64,000 nucleotides of DNA, from the NCBI GenBank assembly GCA_015499995.1, contig JADNRV010000273.1, positions 1-64,000 on the forward strand, read 5' to 3'. Made by a program: the position numbers and the translations under genes. Numbering within the stretch: the first letter of the stretch is position 1; every line of letters starts with the position of its first letter. This stretch comes from Flammula alnicola (lineage: Eukaryota; Basidiomycota; Agaricomycetes; Agaricales; Strophariaceae). The notes beneath the pieces were generated by a model. The model saw only the letters and a list, made by a program, of their open reading frames with translations. It made no database searches and had not been told where the DNA came from. Below are positions 24,515-36,751 of this stretch, one piece after another.

Positions 24515-27500
24515 TTAACTACGCCAATACTGAGCCAGATCATGAAAACGGTCAAGTACTACGGTAATGTAAGAAGTTTCGTTGAGTAGAATTTCAAAAT
24601 GTTTGATCGCCTCTTCCTCTGTGAGGTCTAGCCGGAACTTCTCTTGTAGTTGCTCATGCACATCGCGATGCTTGATATCAGGGATATTTGCGTCTACCAT
24701 GAGGGTGACCAAGTTCAAAATGAGGTTCGTACTCTTCCGCAGGATGGTGAAAGCCGTGAAACAGAAGTTCTTGAAGCGAGCATAATGTGGGGATTGCGCT
24801 CCACCCATGCCGTCAACCATTTCCTTGCATACTTTGACTTGAGGAGGGAATGGTTTCGGGTCTCGACCAAGAATGTAACCAAAATCCACTACATCATAGA
24901 GTTAGTATAGTGTTCAAATCTAACAGCTCAAAAAGCACGCATACCATGGAAAAAGTGGCCTAAGCAAGTCTGGTCAGTAACATGAACTCAACAGTAGAGG
25001 TCGAAAACTTACCGTCAGGGGCAACCAGCAGGTTATCCAAGTGGCGATCACCGACTCCAAGCAAGTATGTAACTACACAGTAACCCGCTGTGCTCGCGTT
25101 TTAGTAATAATACAGTGACTGAAATGCAGGAAGCTTACCACAACTCCTCACAAATGTGTCGATCACACTGGGCTCCACGCCAGAAGTACCAACGCTTCCT
25201 TCATCGGGATGATGTGCCCGCATATAATTGAGCAACGTTCCGTGTTCGCTCACGATAGCGGCAATGGTCTTGCTCGGGATGAACTGAACCATGCCCTGCA
25301 TAGGGCCAGTCGCCAAAACATCGTATGGGCTCAACTTGAGATCGAGGTTCTCCTTTCTGAGAAGCTGATCCATAAGCGTGAATAGTTGGATGACTAGTTG
25401 GTCCTGGCGCATATCATCGCCGTCCTTGAATATGACTGGATATTCGCTGCCGTCCGAGCATTGGAAGTAGAGGAGGAGAGGGTACATGTTGGATTTGAAA
25501 ACGGAAGACTTTTCGGGAATGATCCCGATTACTTCAATTTTGGCATTCAGAGGAAGGGGAAGAGGGTCCATCGACAATAGATTGTTCTTTGAATCAGAGA
25601 TAATTGCACGAAGCTTCTCAATCTTCTTCGGTCGAGGATCCTTGGATGTTCGAAGTTCTTTGGCACGTTTAGCAAGAGTGTCGATCATGAGGCCTTGCCG
25701 ACGCAAAGTTTCGCGTCTATCAGAGCCACCTTCCACCTGTCCTATTGTTAAGCCAACATCTACATAGTAATCGAACAAAGTCTCACCTCAAGAATCTTGT
25801 TCATGTACTTATACACGACGCGCCCATACATCTTAGCCATAAGTCGATCTTCCAGCGCCACTTCAACCATGAGGTACCAATACAGACGATTTCCCAGGAT
25901 AGGGTTGGCCACTCCTCGAATAATAAGGAAGTCAGAAAGGCCACTATCATCATATGAAATGGCGGTCGTTGTTGATCTTGAGGACCTTTGGTCAGCAACT
26001 ACGCTCTCAAATTTGAGCGCTTGCACAAGTTGTAATAGGTAGAGAAGAAGTTCCTGAAATGATATGAGCAACAGCACGGAAGAAACGGTTTACGAAAGAG
26101 CGCACATCATCATCAGCTCTGCTGAGCTGCTTTACAGCAAACGCTCTAACTCGTGAGTCGACTGTCCCAGGACCAAGGAGTTCCAAAGCGTCATCAGTGT
26201 CGATTTCTGTCCACTGTGGTAATAGCTCTTCCACTGCTTGCTTCACTTCTGAAGAGTCTCGCCACGCCACCGACTTCAGGAACTTTGTAAGGCCCTTCTT
26301 GTCTCTAGCAAGATAGAACCTAAACTTCCAGATCATATCCTTCTCTTCTGATGTTAGCGGCTGGCTAGGAGAATAGCTGAGTATCACCTGTAACTCTTGC
26401 ATTAAAACTCGTAGAATATGGGAGGAGATAGAAATTATATACCGCTAGCTCGTCTCTGATATTTGCATTAGGTTTCAGCTCTCTGTCATATGGACTACTG
26501 CGATGACTTCGAACAAGACGACGATGTTTGTCCTCAACTGGGTTTTCGTGGGCAATGTCTGGATCGACTACGCTCCAAAGATTGGTGTCGGTAATGAAAG
26601 AGGTAGATATAGAGGGCGTAGAAGGTGTTTGGGCGATGGTGGGCAGAGTAGAGGTCGCAGACGAGCTACCAGATACTTCCTGAAACCTCCAAAATCAGAA
26701 AATATCAAATATATGCGGAAGATCCTTTGACGAACAGGTTCACTGAATATTACTGGAAAGTCGAACCTGGGCAAGTCGATGTATAAGAAAAGATTCTCCG
26801 ATTTCTCAGTCGCGGCCTGCATTAAACAAGCGTCTGAGAAAGAGACCACCTTCGAGCATCAAGAATAAGCACTTACAGCATGAATCTCCTCCATCTTCCG
26901 AAAAGCCATCTTGTCCAGCCAATCAGACTTTGGCAAATCACCTCTTTCGTATTTCTTCACGAGCTGTTGAGGTATTAGACATTGGTACTCGATAGGACAG
27001 ATTCTGACGCTGACCTTTTCTAGTCGCCCCATTTCATCTTGGGTGACCAACTTGCTCGGCGTAGTCGTTTCCACAGAGCCATCAGCTTCAACGCCTGGCC
27101 AAAGCAAGAGTCGATGTTTTCCTCGTCGCAAAGTCCTGAAAGGCAAATATGATACGTCAAGGCAGCGAAAACAGAGATGGGTGGAGCATACACACCACTT
27201 CTTCCCAAACAGCCGGAACGTCGATCCTCCTACAGGAATAGCAGCCCTCGGTCCTCCAATATCCCATACCGTAAACGTGATTTGAGAGCTCAACGGCAGG
27301 TCGCAATATCGTATGGGAAGCGTGACCCATTCGTTCCATCTAACACAGCCCGCCTCATCAGAATCAACCAGAACCAAGCGATCCGAGGCAGGCACATACG
27401 TGTAAGTATTCTTGAAAGCCTTGAAAGAGGTGCGAAAGGGTATCGTAAGGGGCTTGTTATCCGCAATGAGTTGGCAAGTAACATAGAGGTCTGAAAGAGT

Positions 27501-27766
27501 GCTTTAAGCCTGAGGTTATTTCCAAACGCAAGTTGTGGACCAATAAGACTCACGAAGACTGTACGCCGTGGAAGCGCAGCTCTGGCTTCTCCAGCAGTTC
27601 AGTGAACGACCTGGGCTTCCGGATACCCTCCAGTTGCGATCTAGTTGGAATGTCAGGCTAGTTACTCGAAACGCAATAACGGCATTTCCCACATCCTAAA
27701 GGTCACTGGAAGTTTGAGGTCGGAGAGCTTAGCAAACGTGAAATCGTCGCGATTGTCCTTGTCCAT
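24515..27766 (-). CDS. VPS34: class III phosphatidylinositol 3-kinase Vps34
   Basis: Vps34 makes PI3P on endosomes and autophagic membranes, in complex with Vps15 and Vps30/Beclin. The start at 27766 reads [20 protein letters not shown], then [24 protein letters not shown], a Vps34-like N-terminus. A C2 domain follows at about 27.5-26.9 kb ([20 protein letters not shown]). The helical PIK domain lies at 26.4-25.8 kb ([15 protein letters not shown]). The kinase domain shows [17 protein letters not shown], then [18 protein letters not shown] and, across an intron, [20 protein letters not shown], so both the DRHxxN and DFG loops are intact. The C-terminal helix ends [15 protein letters not shown]. 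It converges with the biotin gene, the stop codons being about 20 bp apart. Confidence 0.94.
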
Positions 27767-28112
27767 GGTTTGGCAGAGAGATTTAACGCGTGGAGGATTA
27801 TGTGGGTTGGAAGGGAGTCATCGACGTGCTTAAGTAGCATTTCTCACAGATGATCGAATGAAGCCATCTGCTTACAAGTGCTTGTCCTACCTTTTTTGTA
27901 GACATCTTCTACTTTCACTCTTCAAAGCAAAAATAAAATGACCGAAGCAATCGAACTACATGTTTAGCGAGTTGATTTGTGAATTCGTGATGAAATGATT
28001 TTCGAGAATAAATGATTGGTATATTACAAGAGTGAACACGAAAAATTAGCGCTGTGAGACATGGCCTAGTACTGTTAGGTACATTTTTGTATCAAAGTTT
28101 TCCTTTCATCCT
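27767..28112. promoter_or_regulatory. upstream region of VPS34 and 3' end of ILV5
   Basis: This 346-bp gap lies between the VPS34 start and the ILV5 stop. It should hold the VPS34 promoter and the ILV5 terminator. No particular site was recognised. Confidence 0.35.
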
Positions 28113-29631
28113 TCACTCGGACTCGGGCTTGTAATCGGGGCGCAGTGATCGCACAACCTTGCCTGCGAAAAAAGGTTTCGTTGATAAATGTTACACAAGT
28201 GAAACTGGAACCCAAAATAACATACCAGCTCTCCAGATCTCCTGATTGTTGATAACCTCGAGCTCCTTGTTGAGGTCCTCACGGTAAGTTGAACGTCCGT
28301 TGAACTCCAACGACTTGCGGGTTTCAGTTCCATCCTTCACGCTCTTGTAGAGAGCCTCGAACACGGGGAGGTTGGCCTTCTCAAAGATAGGGGCCCAGTC
28401 GAGAGCACCACGACGAGCGGTGGTAGAGCAAGCATTGTACATGTAGTCCATTCTATCAACGTTCCTGTCAGCAAAACTGAACTGATAATATCCATATTGA
28501 CGTACCCCTTGGCACCGATCAGAGGGTAGAGGGATTGAGTAGCTTCCTCAACAGTCTCATTGAAAGCTTCAGACGGCGTGTGGCCATTCTTGCGGAGAAC
28601 TTGGTATTGAGCCAAGAACATACCCTCTAGAAAAAAGAAGTCAGATCACGATCAATACTTTTATTCTTCCAAATAAAAAACGTACGGATTCCTCCCATGA
28701 GCTATCGGGACCAGAAAAATGTGTCAGTGACGTGTCAAATTCAAACTATATAACACTTACGACACCGCGCTCGCCGTAGAGATCCGAGTACACCTCCTTC
28801 TCGAAGGTGGTCTCGTACATGTAACCAGAGCCAACAGCAACACCAAGGGCGATGGCCTTCTCCTTGGCATGGCCAGTGACATCTTGCCAGACGGCAATGC
28901 TAGAGTTGATACCGCGGCCCTCCTTGAAAAGGGTGCGGACAGTGCGGCCAGATCCCTTGGGAGCGACGAGAATGACGTCGACATCCTTGGGAGGGATGAC
29001 GTGGGTGTCATCCTTGAACACAACGGAGAAACCATGGGAGAAGTAAAGGGTCTTGCCCTTGGTGATGAGAGGGGCAACCGTAGGCCACGTCTGAGATTGG
29101 GCAGCGTCGGACAAAAGGTTCATGATGATGGTACCCTTGTTGATAGCCTCTTCGATGGGGAAAAGGGTTTCGCCAGGGACCCAGCCATCTTCAATGGCTT
29201 GCTTCCAGCTCTCGCCGTCCTTGCGGACACCAACAATGACGTTGAGGCCATTGTCGCGGGCGTTCAAGCCCTGACCGTGACCTTGCGAACCATAACCGAT
29301 GAGGGCAAGGGTGTCGTTCTTGAAGTAGTCCTGGAGCTTAGCCAGGGGCCAGTCGCTGCGCTCATAGACAACCTCTTTTGTGCCGGCAAAATCGAGAGTC
29401 TTGACACCACGAGCACCCTGAGTAATGAACAATTCAGCATGGCTGCTCCGTCTAATTTTTTAAACGACTTACTTGGACTGGTGGGCAGTGAGCAGCCTTG
29501 GCAGCAGCTCTGGCGAGGAGAGAGTAGGAAGCAGATTGAGCGGGCTTGACAGCAGCCTTTGCCAATGCACTGGGTGCACGACGGGAAGCAGCACGGAGAG
29601 ACTGTGAGGCGGAGCGAGCAAAGGAGGCCAT
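28113..29631 (-). CDS. ILV5: ketol-acid reductoisomerase, mitochondrial
   Basis: This enzyme (EC 1.1.1.86) performs the second common step of valine and isoleucine synthesis. The start at 29631 gives an Ala/Arg/Ser-rich presequence (MASFARSASQSLRAASRRAP), typical of mitochondrial import. The mature part has the NADPH motif LALIGYGSQGHGQGLNARDN, INKGTIIMNLLSDAAQ, FSHGFSVVFKDD, VDVILVAPKGSG, and the knotted C-terminal domain with LYGERGV, GGIEGMFLAQYQVL, YNACSTTARRGAL and EVINNQEIWRAGKVVRSLRP, ending KPESE. Introns are small. Two long frames on the opposite strand are shadows caused by strong codon bias here. Confidence 0.95.
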
Positions 29632-30390
29632 GGTTGTAAGACGACAAGTCGGTTGAACCAACGTCCAAAACTTTTTCAGCATTTGAATTCTTGACTCAGA
29701 AGCCATCGGCCGATACCCCCCGAAATACTCCCGGGCCCGATTAGCCGAACAACGTTCCGCACATCACGCTGGCATAAATTGTAACTTTGACCTTGAGTAG
29801 CTTGAGTCTCATTGATACCTCCTAAGCTGGAGCTAAATTGCATTCGGCCACAAAAATCATTCAAGTGTTCTATTACACCGCGCTCTACTGCGTGGCAAAA
29901 ATTAATCCAAGAAACCATGATTAATAGGCAGTGAAATTCGTTGTTCCGGTGGAAGGAAATGCCTGAGGCATCACTATGATGCCTTGGAGCGGATTGTTTG
30001 ATTTATATAACGAGAGGGAATGAGTGAAGCAATGATTGAATCATCGTCGCGGCCATCGAATGAAACTTGCAGTTTGTTCCCAGGTTGAATGGATGGTAAA
30101 TTATGTGACAGCGTAAAAAATCAATGAGGGTATCGCACTACAGAATGTACATGATTGAACAGATCCACAACTACAACACTTGATAACTGAAGATAAAAAA
30201 CATATGTAAGAGTCGAAAGCAGAAAGCATCAACGAAAGGAAAGTAAAAATGCAGAGAAGAACAAATGGTATAAAGAAACAAGCGCGTCAGTAAAGAAACA
30301 AGTGGGTCAGTAAAGATCAACCGGAAAAAAGCAAATCGTAAGATTTCTCCTCAGGTAACAGAATCCAATAATCCCTAAAAAGAATAAAAT
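29632..30390. other. intergenic, ILV5 promoter side
   Basis: No gene is supported in this 760-bp gap. It should contain the ILV5 promoter and the 3' end of the coiled-coil gene. A 20-bp direct repeat (AGAAACAAG..GTCAGTAA) occurs twice in tandem at about 30275-30315. Confidence 0.5.
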
Positions 30391-33300
30391 TTATCTCCTC
30401 CTCAAGGGCGTAGCCTTCCTCTGCCCAATCGTGGCATTCAAGCGCGTATTTTGCGTCGTCGTCGGGTCAAATCCATTATCTTCCTCATCCTCATGGTTAC
30501 GGTTCAAATACGGAGCAGCAGGAGGCATCGGGCCAGGTCCGTTAGGCGAGTACCCTCCAACACCAACGGGCGGCCCATAAATGGACACCCCAGACCGACC
30601 ACCGCCTGGAAGGTCGCGCGTCGTCGTCGCAGGGGTCATGCCCGGTCCACTACCGAGACTGCCCACGCGACCGGGGGCGCCCCATGCCCCACCAGTGCTT
30701 GGCGAGCTCCCACCAATGCCGCCCAGGACAGCAGGAGGTATAAATGGAGACCTGTTGGCCAAGACAGAAAGAGGCGGAGAGTCACCTTCCTCTCTATCTC
30801 TCTCCCTGTTCGGGTTACCATATATCGGTGCCGCCTTCGACGGGGGTCCACTTGGCATGACAGGCGGCGGGGGTATGACTGGGCCCATACCAGGTAAGAC
30901 GCCAGGATGCGAGATCGGCGTCGATATTCCACGATTATCTGTCAAAGTCTGTGGAATGAAATTGGGTGGCAGGTGACGATATGCGTTGTTATCTACAGGC
31001 GAATTGGGTTCGGTGTCCATCCCGTTGCTATCGTATACACCAACACGGGGGCGGACAGGCAGCGGCTGAGAGTGTTGTTGTTGTTGTGGAGGAAGAGGCT
31101 GAGGCGCATGGTGGGGGCTCAGGAAATACCCTGTCGCATCATCTTGTTGTCCTCCTAGGCTCGACTCCGGACGCGACTGTGACGGGAAGAAAGGAGGATG
31201 TTAGTCAAAGTTTAAATCAGAGAGTGAAAAAGCGTGTCAACAGGAATATATATAGTGATGAGAATCGATAGATAATAGATAATGATGCAGGACAGAGATC
31301 GAACAAGAAGCAAATTGGAGAAAATGAATACGTACTGGAGGCTCGATGTGAATGTCGTAAGACCCTGTGCTTCCACTTGATGTCCTGCGTATGCTAGCGC
31401 CGCGACTAGGGTCATGAGGGGCAAGGAGATTGTTATTCGGTTGATAAGGGCCACCAGGAGTATACGGTGCACCCATCCCTCCGTTTCCTCCTCCCTCTCC
31501 TGGCCCTCTAGGCATAGCCACAGGAGGGTGTGCGCCCCAAGGTTCTGGCATCTACAACAGCAGGCGGAAAGGCGCTCGTCAACTAAAAATAACCCAAGGG
31601 CGAGAGAAACTTACAGCTGCACCAGGTTTGATCGTCGACCTCCACCCCTCCACACTAACACCCTGACCCCCATTCTCCGGCCGCGTGTAGTCGGGAGGCG
31701 GGTTCGTCAACCAACTTGGCGGAGGTGGCATATTGTTTTCTCGGCCGACGGGAGTCGCTGATCGCGCTGGACTGGCTCCTTGCACACTCGCATCCTCGGG
31801 GATGTCGGAGAGATTTCCCCGCATATTTCTATCGCGCTCGTCGGGCAGCTGGAGCATGTCGAGCGGCAACCCCGACGCCGCCGATGAGTACGAGCCGACC
31901 GACATACGCCTATCGCGACCATACCCTCGTTGCGATCCTGACGACCCGGCACGAGGGATACCGTAGGTGTCGGGTCGCGCACCAGAATTAGGAGCAGGTG
32001 GATTGGGATTGGGGGCGGGGGCGGAAGGCATGACGATCGGCGTTGGCATCGACATCGTGGGTGGCGGTGCCATCGCGAGGTAGGGTATCTTTTTGAAAGA
32101 GGGTCCAGGATCTGGCGAGCCCCTCCTTGACGCGGTGTTGTTGCTGCCACTGCTCTTCGCGATGCCGACGGCTGCGGTGACTGCCGCCGCCGCCGCCGCT
32201 GCAATAGCTGCGCTCGTTTCTTTCTCCTTTTCTTTCTCTCGAGCACGCTCTCTCTCTTCCCTTTCGCGATCTCTATCGCGATCTCTATCGCGCTCGCGTG
32301 CCCTGTCTTCTTCGAGCCTCCTCGTCCGCTCGCGCTCCAGGTCGACTTCTTTTCTAGCCCTGCCCTCGACATCAGCCTTCTCCCTCTCCAATCTCTCCTT
32401 CTCCCTCCTCAGCTCGTTCAGCTCTCGGTCTTTCTCCTGCTGAAGCCTCTGCTTCTCCTCTTCTACTCTTTTTATCCTATCCTCTTCTCTCTTCGTAATT
32501 TCCTCTTTCTCGCGTTCCACTTCCTTGCGCGCTCTTCGTTCCTTCTCTCGTTCCTCCTCTACCCTCTTTCTCTCCTCCTCCGCCCTCCGCTTCTCATCAT
32601 TTAGCCGGTTGGCTTCCCTTTCCGCCTGCTTCGACCGCTGCCTCTCCTTATCGAGATCCCTCTCGAGTTGATTGAGCTGCATCTTAATCCGGAAATTTTC
32701 TCGTTCGTCAATCTCCCGTAAAGCAGCCTGGGCTGCTTCTGCCTCGATCGACGCCGCGGTAGGAGGCGCTGCGCTGTTTGACTTGCGGGCGCGACGGGAA
32801 GACGAGGGTTTGGCCGGCGCAGGGCCAGTTGACGGTTTACGGGGTTTGGGTGTCGGCAGCTCCTCTATGAATGCTATCCCATCGCCTACGAGCCCGGCAG
32901 GTACAGTTACCCCGTGTACGAGTCGGCCTTGCCGCAGTCCTTCCTCGAATCCCTCGCGACGGCCTTCTTCTCGGGCGATCAGGAGCACATTTTGTTCTTT
33001 CATTTGCCGGGCGTTAGTCCTTGCCCGAACGAGTGCACGCTCCGCCTCGTCTCGTTCGTTCTCTACCGCGCGAACCACTTCCTTCGCTCGTTGCCTACAG
33101 TAAAGAATCAAGATGAATACCAGAAGGAGAAAGGCCGACTTACAGATCGCGTTGTAAATTGTCTATCTGCAACTTGTACATGCCGACGTCTTGCTGGGCG
33201 TTCATACTATCCATCTGGACATTGAGGATTGCCTCGGTCGTTTTGACGCCCTGGATGTGCTTCTCCTCCTCTAGCGCCCTGCGAGACTGTTCCTCGCGCA

Positions 33301-33769
33301 CAAGATTGTCGCGCAGGACCTCCATCTGCAAAATGGCGGATGTGAGGAGGTGTTTGGCTTCCCTGGCTTCATGCTCCTTGCTGATGGTCAGTTGGATGAG
33401 GGTGTCGCGTGGGGTATTCGCTAATTGGCGCTCGCGCTCGCGACGGACTTGGGTCGAGGGTCCGCGGGCGCTGCTGCTGCGTTTGATAGAGGTGGTATTG
33501 TGTGTACTGGGTTGATTAGACTGCGTAGTTTGTGATTGAGAAGGTCGAGAGACGGTTCGTCGTGATTTGGATACAGGTGACGGTGTAGTCTGAGCGGAGT
33601 CCGATGCGCTGTTGGTCGGGGGTTGGACAGTGACTTGGCCATAGAATGTGTCGGGTGAGTTTGGTATGTACCTTCTCTCAAGATCAGCGCAGCCCTCACA
33701 CGAACAAAAGAACAGAACGGAAACTTACTGATTATGTGCAGCGTAGTCAAAGTACTGCCCCGCAGGCAT
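30391..33769 (-). CDS. large coiled-coil, Pro-rich orphan protein
   Basis: A long multi-exon gene starting MPAGQYFDYAAHNQ at 33769. The first 120 residues are Ser/Thr/Pro-rich. Coiled-coil heptads follow, from TISKEHEAREAKHLLTSAI through MKEQNVLLIAREEGRR. A Lys/Pro spacer (PTPKPRKPSTGPAPAKPSSS) leads to a highly charged coiled coil of about 180 residues with repeated REKE, RVEEE and DRDRDRE words. The C-terminal third is low-complexity, Gly/Pro-rich (SYSSAASG, GMGPVIPPPPVMP) and ends QRKATPLRRR at 30391. No known domain was recognised. Internal repeats and low complexity make exon edges in 31.0-31.6 kb uncertain. It looks like a scaffold or cytoskeletal protein; that is inference. It shares a divergent promoter with the dioxygenase gene. 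Confidence 0.72.
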
Positions 33770-34130
33770 TGCTACGCGCACAAATGGTCAATGTTGGGGC
33801 GAAGATGGTGGTAGAAAGAGAAGAAACAAACTTTCTGGAGAGTGCATTGACAATGAAATCAGGATTAGGAAACAAACATAATACAATGGGCAGAGGAGAG
33901 AAAGATCGGAATCATGGGTGGCACTCTTTCCTATTGTAGTCTTAGACCTAGTCTATTCTAGGGTTAGGGTCATGTGACTGTCTTGGGGTTAGGGTTTGTT
34001 CACGACCTAGTCCAGCGGCCAGCCTTTATCGGCGCGTCCATAGGGCGTATATTTGACTCAATCTGTGGCCGGTTCACCAGCACCCCAGCTGGCTTCCGGT
34101 AGCACCCGTTGTGGCCATATCTTGTCGACA
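33770..34130. promoter_or_regulatory. divergent promoter with TTAGGG-type motifs
   Basis: Two genes start from this 361-bp stretch in opposite directions. CTAGGGTTAGGGT occurs at about 33959-33971 and GGGGTTAGGGTTT at about 33985-33997, a telomere-like repeat 5 kb from any other such copy in the window. Tbf1/TRF-like factors bind such sites in other fungi. Confidence 0.5.
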
Positions 34131-36199
34131 ATGTTCAAGACAGCGCCTACTCGTTCCCTGGCTCGACTTGCACAGCCATATCATGTCCAGTCCCTGACAC
34201 GCTCGTGGATGAGGCGATCTATCGGGCTGTCACGAAGCACGGTGTGTTGTCGATCCCTAAAAGCTATACACTGTGATTAACCGTCTTAATTGTGTCTTAA
34301 TTTACAGAGAAAGTCTTCTGTGGTTGTTGGAAGAGGACTGAGCACTTATCAGGCAAGATCCTCAGCGACCGCGACCGCGGCCACCACTTCCCAATCATAC
34401 CCAGATCAAACCCAACACCTCCCAGATGTCGCTCCCGATGATCTACCCATTATCAGCCAGGATGGAAGCCAGGTCGCGATTGGGTGGGATACCCGGTTAT
34501 GGTCGCGATTGTAAGTGCTCGCCCTTACTCGATATAACAATCTGAACGTTCTTTCAGTCATAACATATGGTTGCGCGACCATTGTCGATGCCCAAAGTGT
34601 TTCCACCCCGTTACGAAGCAACGTCTTTTCAATACCTTTGACGTGAGTTGCGCTGTCCCTAAATCTATCTTTCGATTGTAAACCCAGGATACTAGATACC
34701 CAAGGACATCGCACCCATACGCGTAGAATCCAAACCAAGAGGACTCGAAGTAACATGTGAGTTTTCCAGCACTCGGTTGGGTTCTTTGGCTCCATCTAAG
34801 CAGAGTTCTTCTTACGTAGGGCCATCGAAAGAACCTCATATATCTTTTTACCCATGGTCATGGCTTCAACGGAATTCATATGACCCACCGCTGAATAGAC
34901 AGCAAAAACTGACCGAGTATGCTTAATCCCATACCACCTTACGACCACTTTACACTGACATGCAGTTAAAAGGAAGATACTATGGGGTTCCAAAATCCTG
35001 CAGTCGCCGCCGATAGTCGCGTATGAAGATGTGATGGCCAGTGATGATCGTGGGTTGTATAAATGGTTATCGAATGTCGTCAGTATTTTTTTCCTGTTCA
35101 TTTCTTCCTTCTGGTTTATCTCGCGACTCTTGACTGACGATATTTTTGTCCTTAGGACGAGTTCGGGTTTTCCTTTGTGTCAGGCGTGCCTGTAACTCCT
35201 GAGGCGACGGAGGAGTTGACACGACGGATTGGATTTATCAGAGAGACTCAATGTCAGCGCTAGATCTCTTGCCCCGATTCCTAGTCCTCTAATTCGTTCA
35301 GTTAGACGGAAAATTCTGGGAGTTCACGTCTGACCTCGCGAAAGGCGATACAGCCTACACAACATTCGCCCTCGGTGCGCACACAGACAACACGTACTTC
35401 GTTCGTCCTTTCTTCTTCACCCCAGATCCTTATATACGTCCTGAGCACCGTAAACTCCACAGACCGACCCCTCTGGTCTACAGCTCTTCCACCTCCTATC
35501 ACACACAGATGGCTCGGGGGGCGCCACCCTCCTCGTCGACGGGTTCTACGTCGCCTCCATCCTGAAAGAGCTGCACCCCGAAGCGTACGGCCTGCTCTCC
35601 CAGATACCCATCCCAGCGCATGCAGCTGGAGAGCCGACGGCGCTGTACGCCCCCTCGCCAGCATCTGGGTACCCTGTCCTCGGCCACGACACCGTTACGG
35701 GCGAGCTGACGCAGGTGAGGTGGAACAATGATGATAGGAGTGTGATGAACCACCTCGCGCCTGAGCTTGTGGAGAAGTGGTATGTCCACCCGTGTGGAAG
35801 GTTCGGGTATCATGCCCATCTGATACGCTTTTTTCTTTCTTTTTTTGCATAGGTATGATGCTATCAGGCTATGGAATAAATGCCTGACAAGCGCCGATTC
35901 GGAGTACTGGGTACAGCTCCAGCCGGGAACACTAGTCGGTACGTTCTTTCCCTTCCTCCAGACCTGCATTTCACCTCATGGTAAACATGACAGTGGTCAA
36001 CAACCACCGTGTCCTGCACGGCCGATCCGCATTCTACGGCAAACGCCGTATGTGCGGGGCTTACATCGGCGTCGACGAATACAAGTCCAAGTTGGCGGTC
36101 CTCAGAGATCAGTTCGCGCCGGACGCTGTGCTGCAAGCGACCCGCGAGATCCCGGATACACAAGTGAATGGGAGGAGCATATGGAGTGCTTCTTTGTAG
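34131..36199 (+). CDS. trimethyllysine dioxygenase, mitochondrial
   Basis: This 2-oxoglutarate and Fe(II) dioxygenase (EC 1.14.11.8) hydroxylates N6-trimethyllysine, the first step of carnitine synthesis. The start at 34131 gives an Arg-rich presequence (MFKTAPTRSLARLAQPYHVQ), and the next exon adds SSVVVGRGLSTYQAR, consistent with mitochondria. A DUF971-like N-terminal domain has HNIWLRDHCRCPKCFHPVTK with Cys ligands, then RLFNTFDIPKD. The catalytic part has WEFTSDLAKGDTAYTTFALG, the iron motif AHTDNTYF, GGATLLVDGFYVA, VRWNNDDRSV, VVNNHRVLHGRSAF and MCGAYIGVDEYKSKLAVL. These fit TMLHE better than gamma-butyrobetaine dioxygenase. About nine short introns. The stop is at 36199. Confidence 0.92.
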
Positions 36200-36586
36200 A
36201 GGACTCTTGTCTGGACTTATTGCTCCTTTCAAACTTGAACGACATCACGAACGACAAAAAGAAATATTAATGGCACACGAATTTTTTTGGAACTTTCTTC
36301 AACAACGATATCACCACTTATAGTATCACCATCATAGGCCATCGAACGGATTATATCTGGAAATCGAGCTCTACGCTAGTCTCTCTTAATTTTTTCAAAA
36401 AAACAAAAACAAAGGAAAAAAGAGGAAGTTTGTCCATGTCAGAATTCATAGCAACATCTTTCCACAGAATAAGTCGTTAGTTGTAATATGCACCGGCCAT
36501 TGTCGAGAGGGTTGCCTTATGTATGGTGATGATATTAAAGTCAAGCATACGTAGGTCGCTGGAAATTGCAAGTCCAAAGGTCTCAC

Positions 36587-36609
36587 GGTTGAACGTTGAA
36601 CGTTGAACC
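36587..36609. promoter_or_regulatory. triple GTTGAAC heptamer upstream of F-box copy 1
   Basis: Three tandem GTTGAAC units, flanked by G and C, lie about 145 bp before the start codon. Related arrays sit at similar distance from copies 2 and 3. This is also the empty-site counterpart of the transposon in copy 2. Confidence 0.6.
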
Positions 36610-36751
36610 ATCATCAATATGCATCGCAAAGGACTGAAGGACGATGACAAGCCTATCCTCAACGTCCAATTACGCGTTGAACGTTCAATTTTGTTCGGAG
36701 CAAAGCTGACAGTGATCAGGATCCTATTCGTCAAGCCGCGCACACCTATAT

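Noticed and set aside
28869..29549. Long open frame of 226 codons opposite ILV5
   Set aside because: It is exactly antisense to ILV5 exons with strong codon bias, crosses an ILV5 intron, and has no recognisable protein features.
32093..33103. Frames on the plus strand opposite the coiled-coil gene, rich in Ser and Arg
   Set aside because: Repeated Glu/Arg codons on the minus strand give Ser/Leu/Arg-rich frames on the other strand. No independent start context or motif.
34131..36199. Gamma-butyrobetaine dioxygenase instead of trimethyllysine dioxygenase
   Set aside because: The mitochondrial presequence and GDTAYT, AHTDNTYF and VVNNHRVLHGR order match trimethyllysine dioxygenase better.
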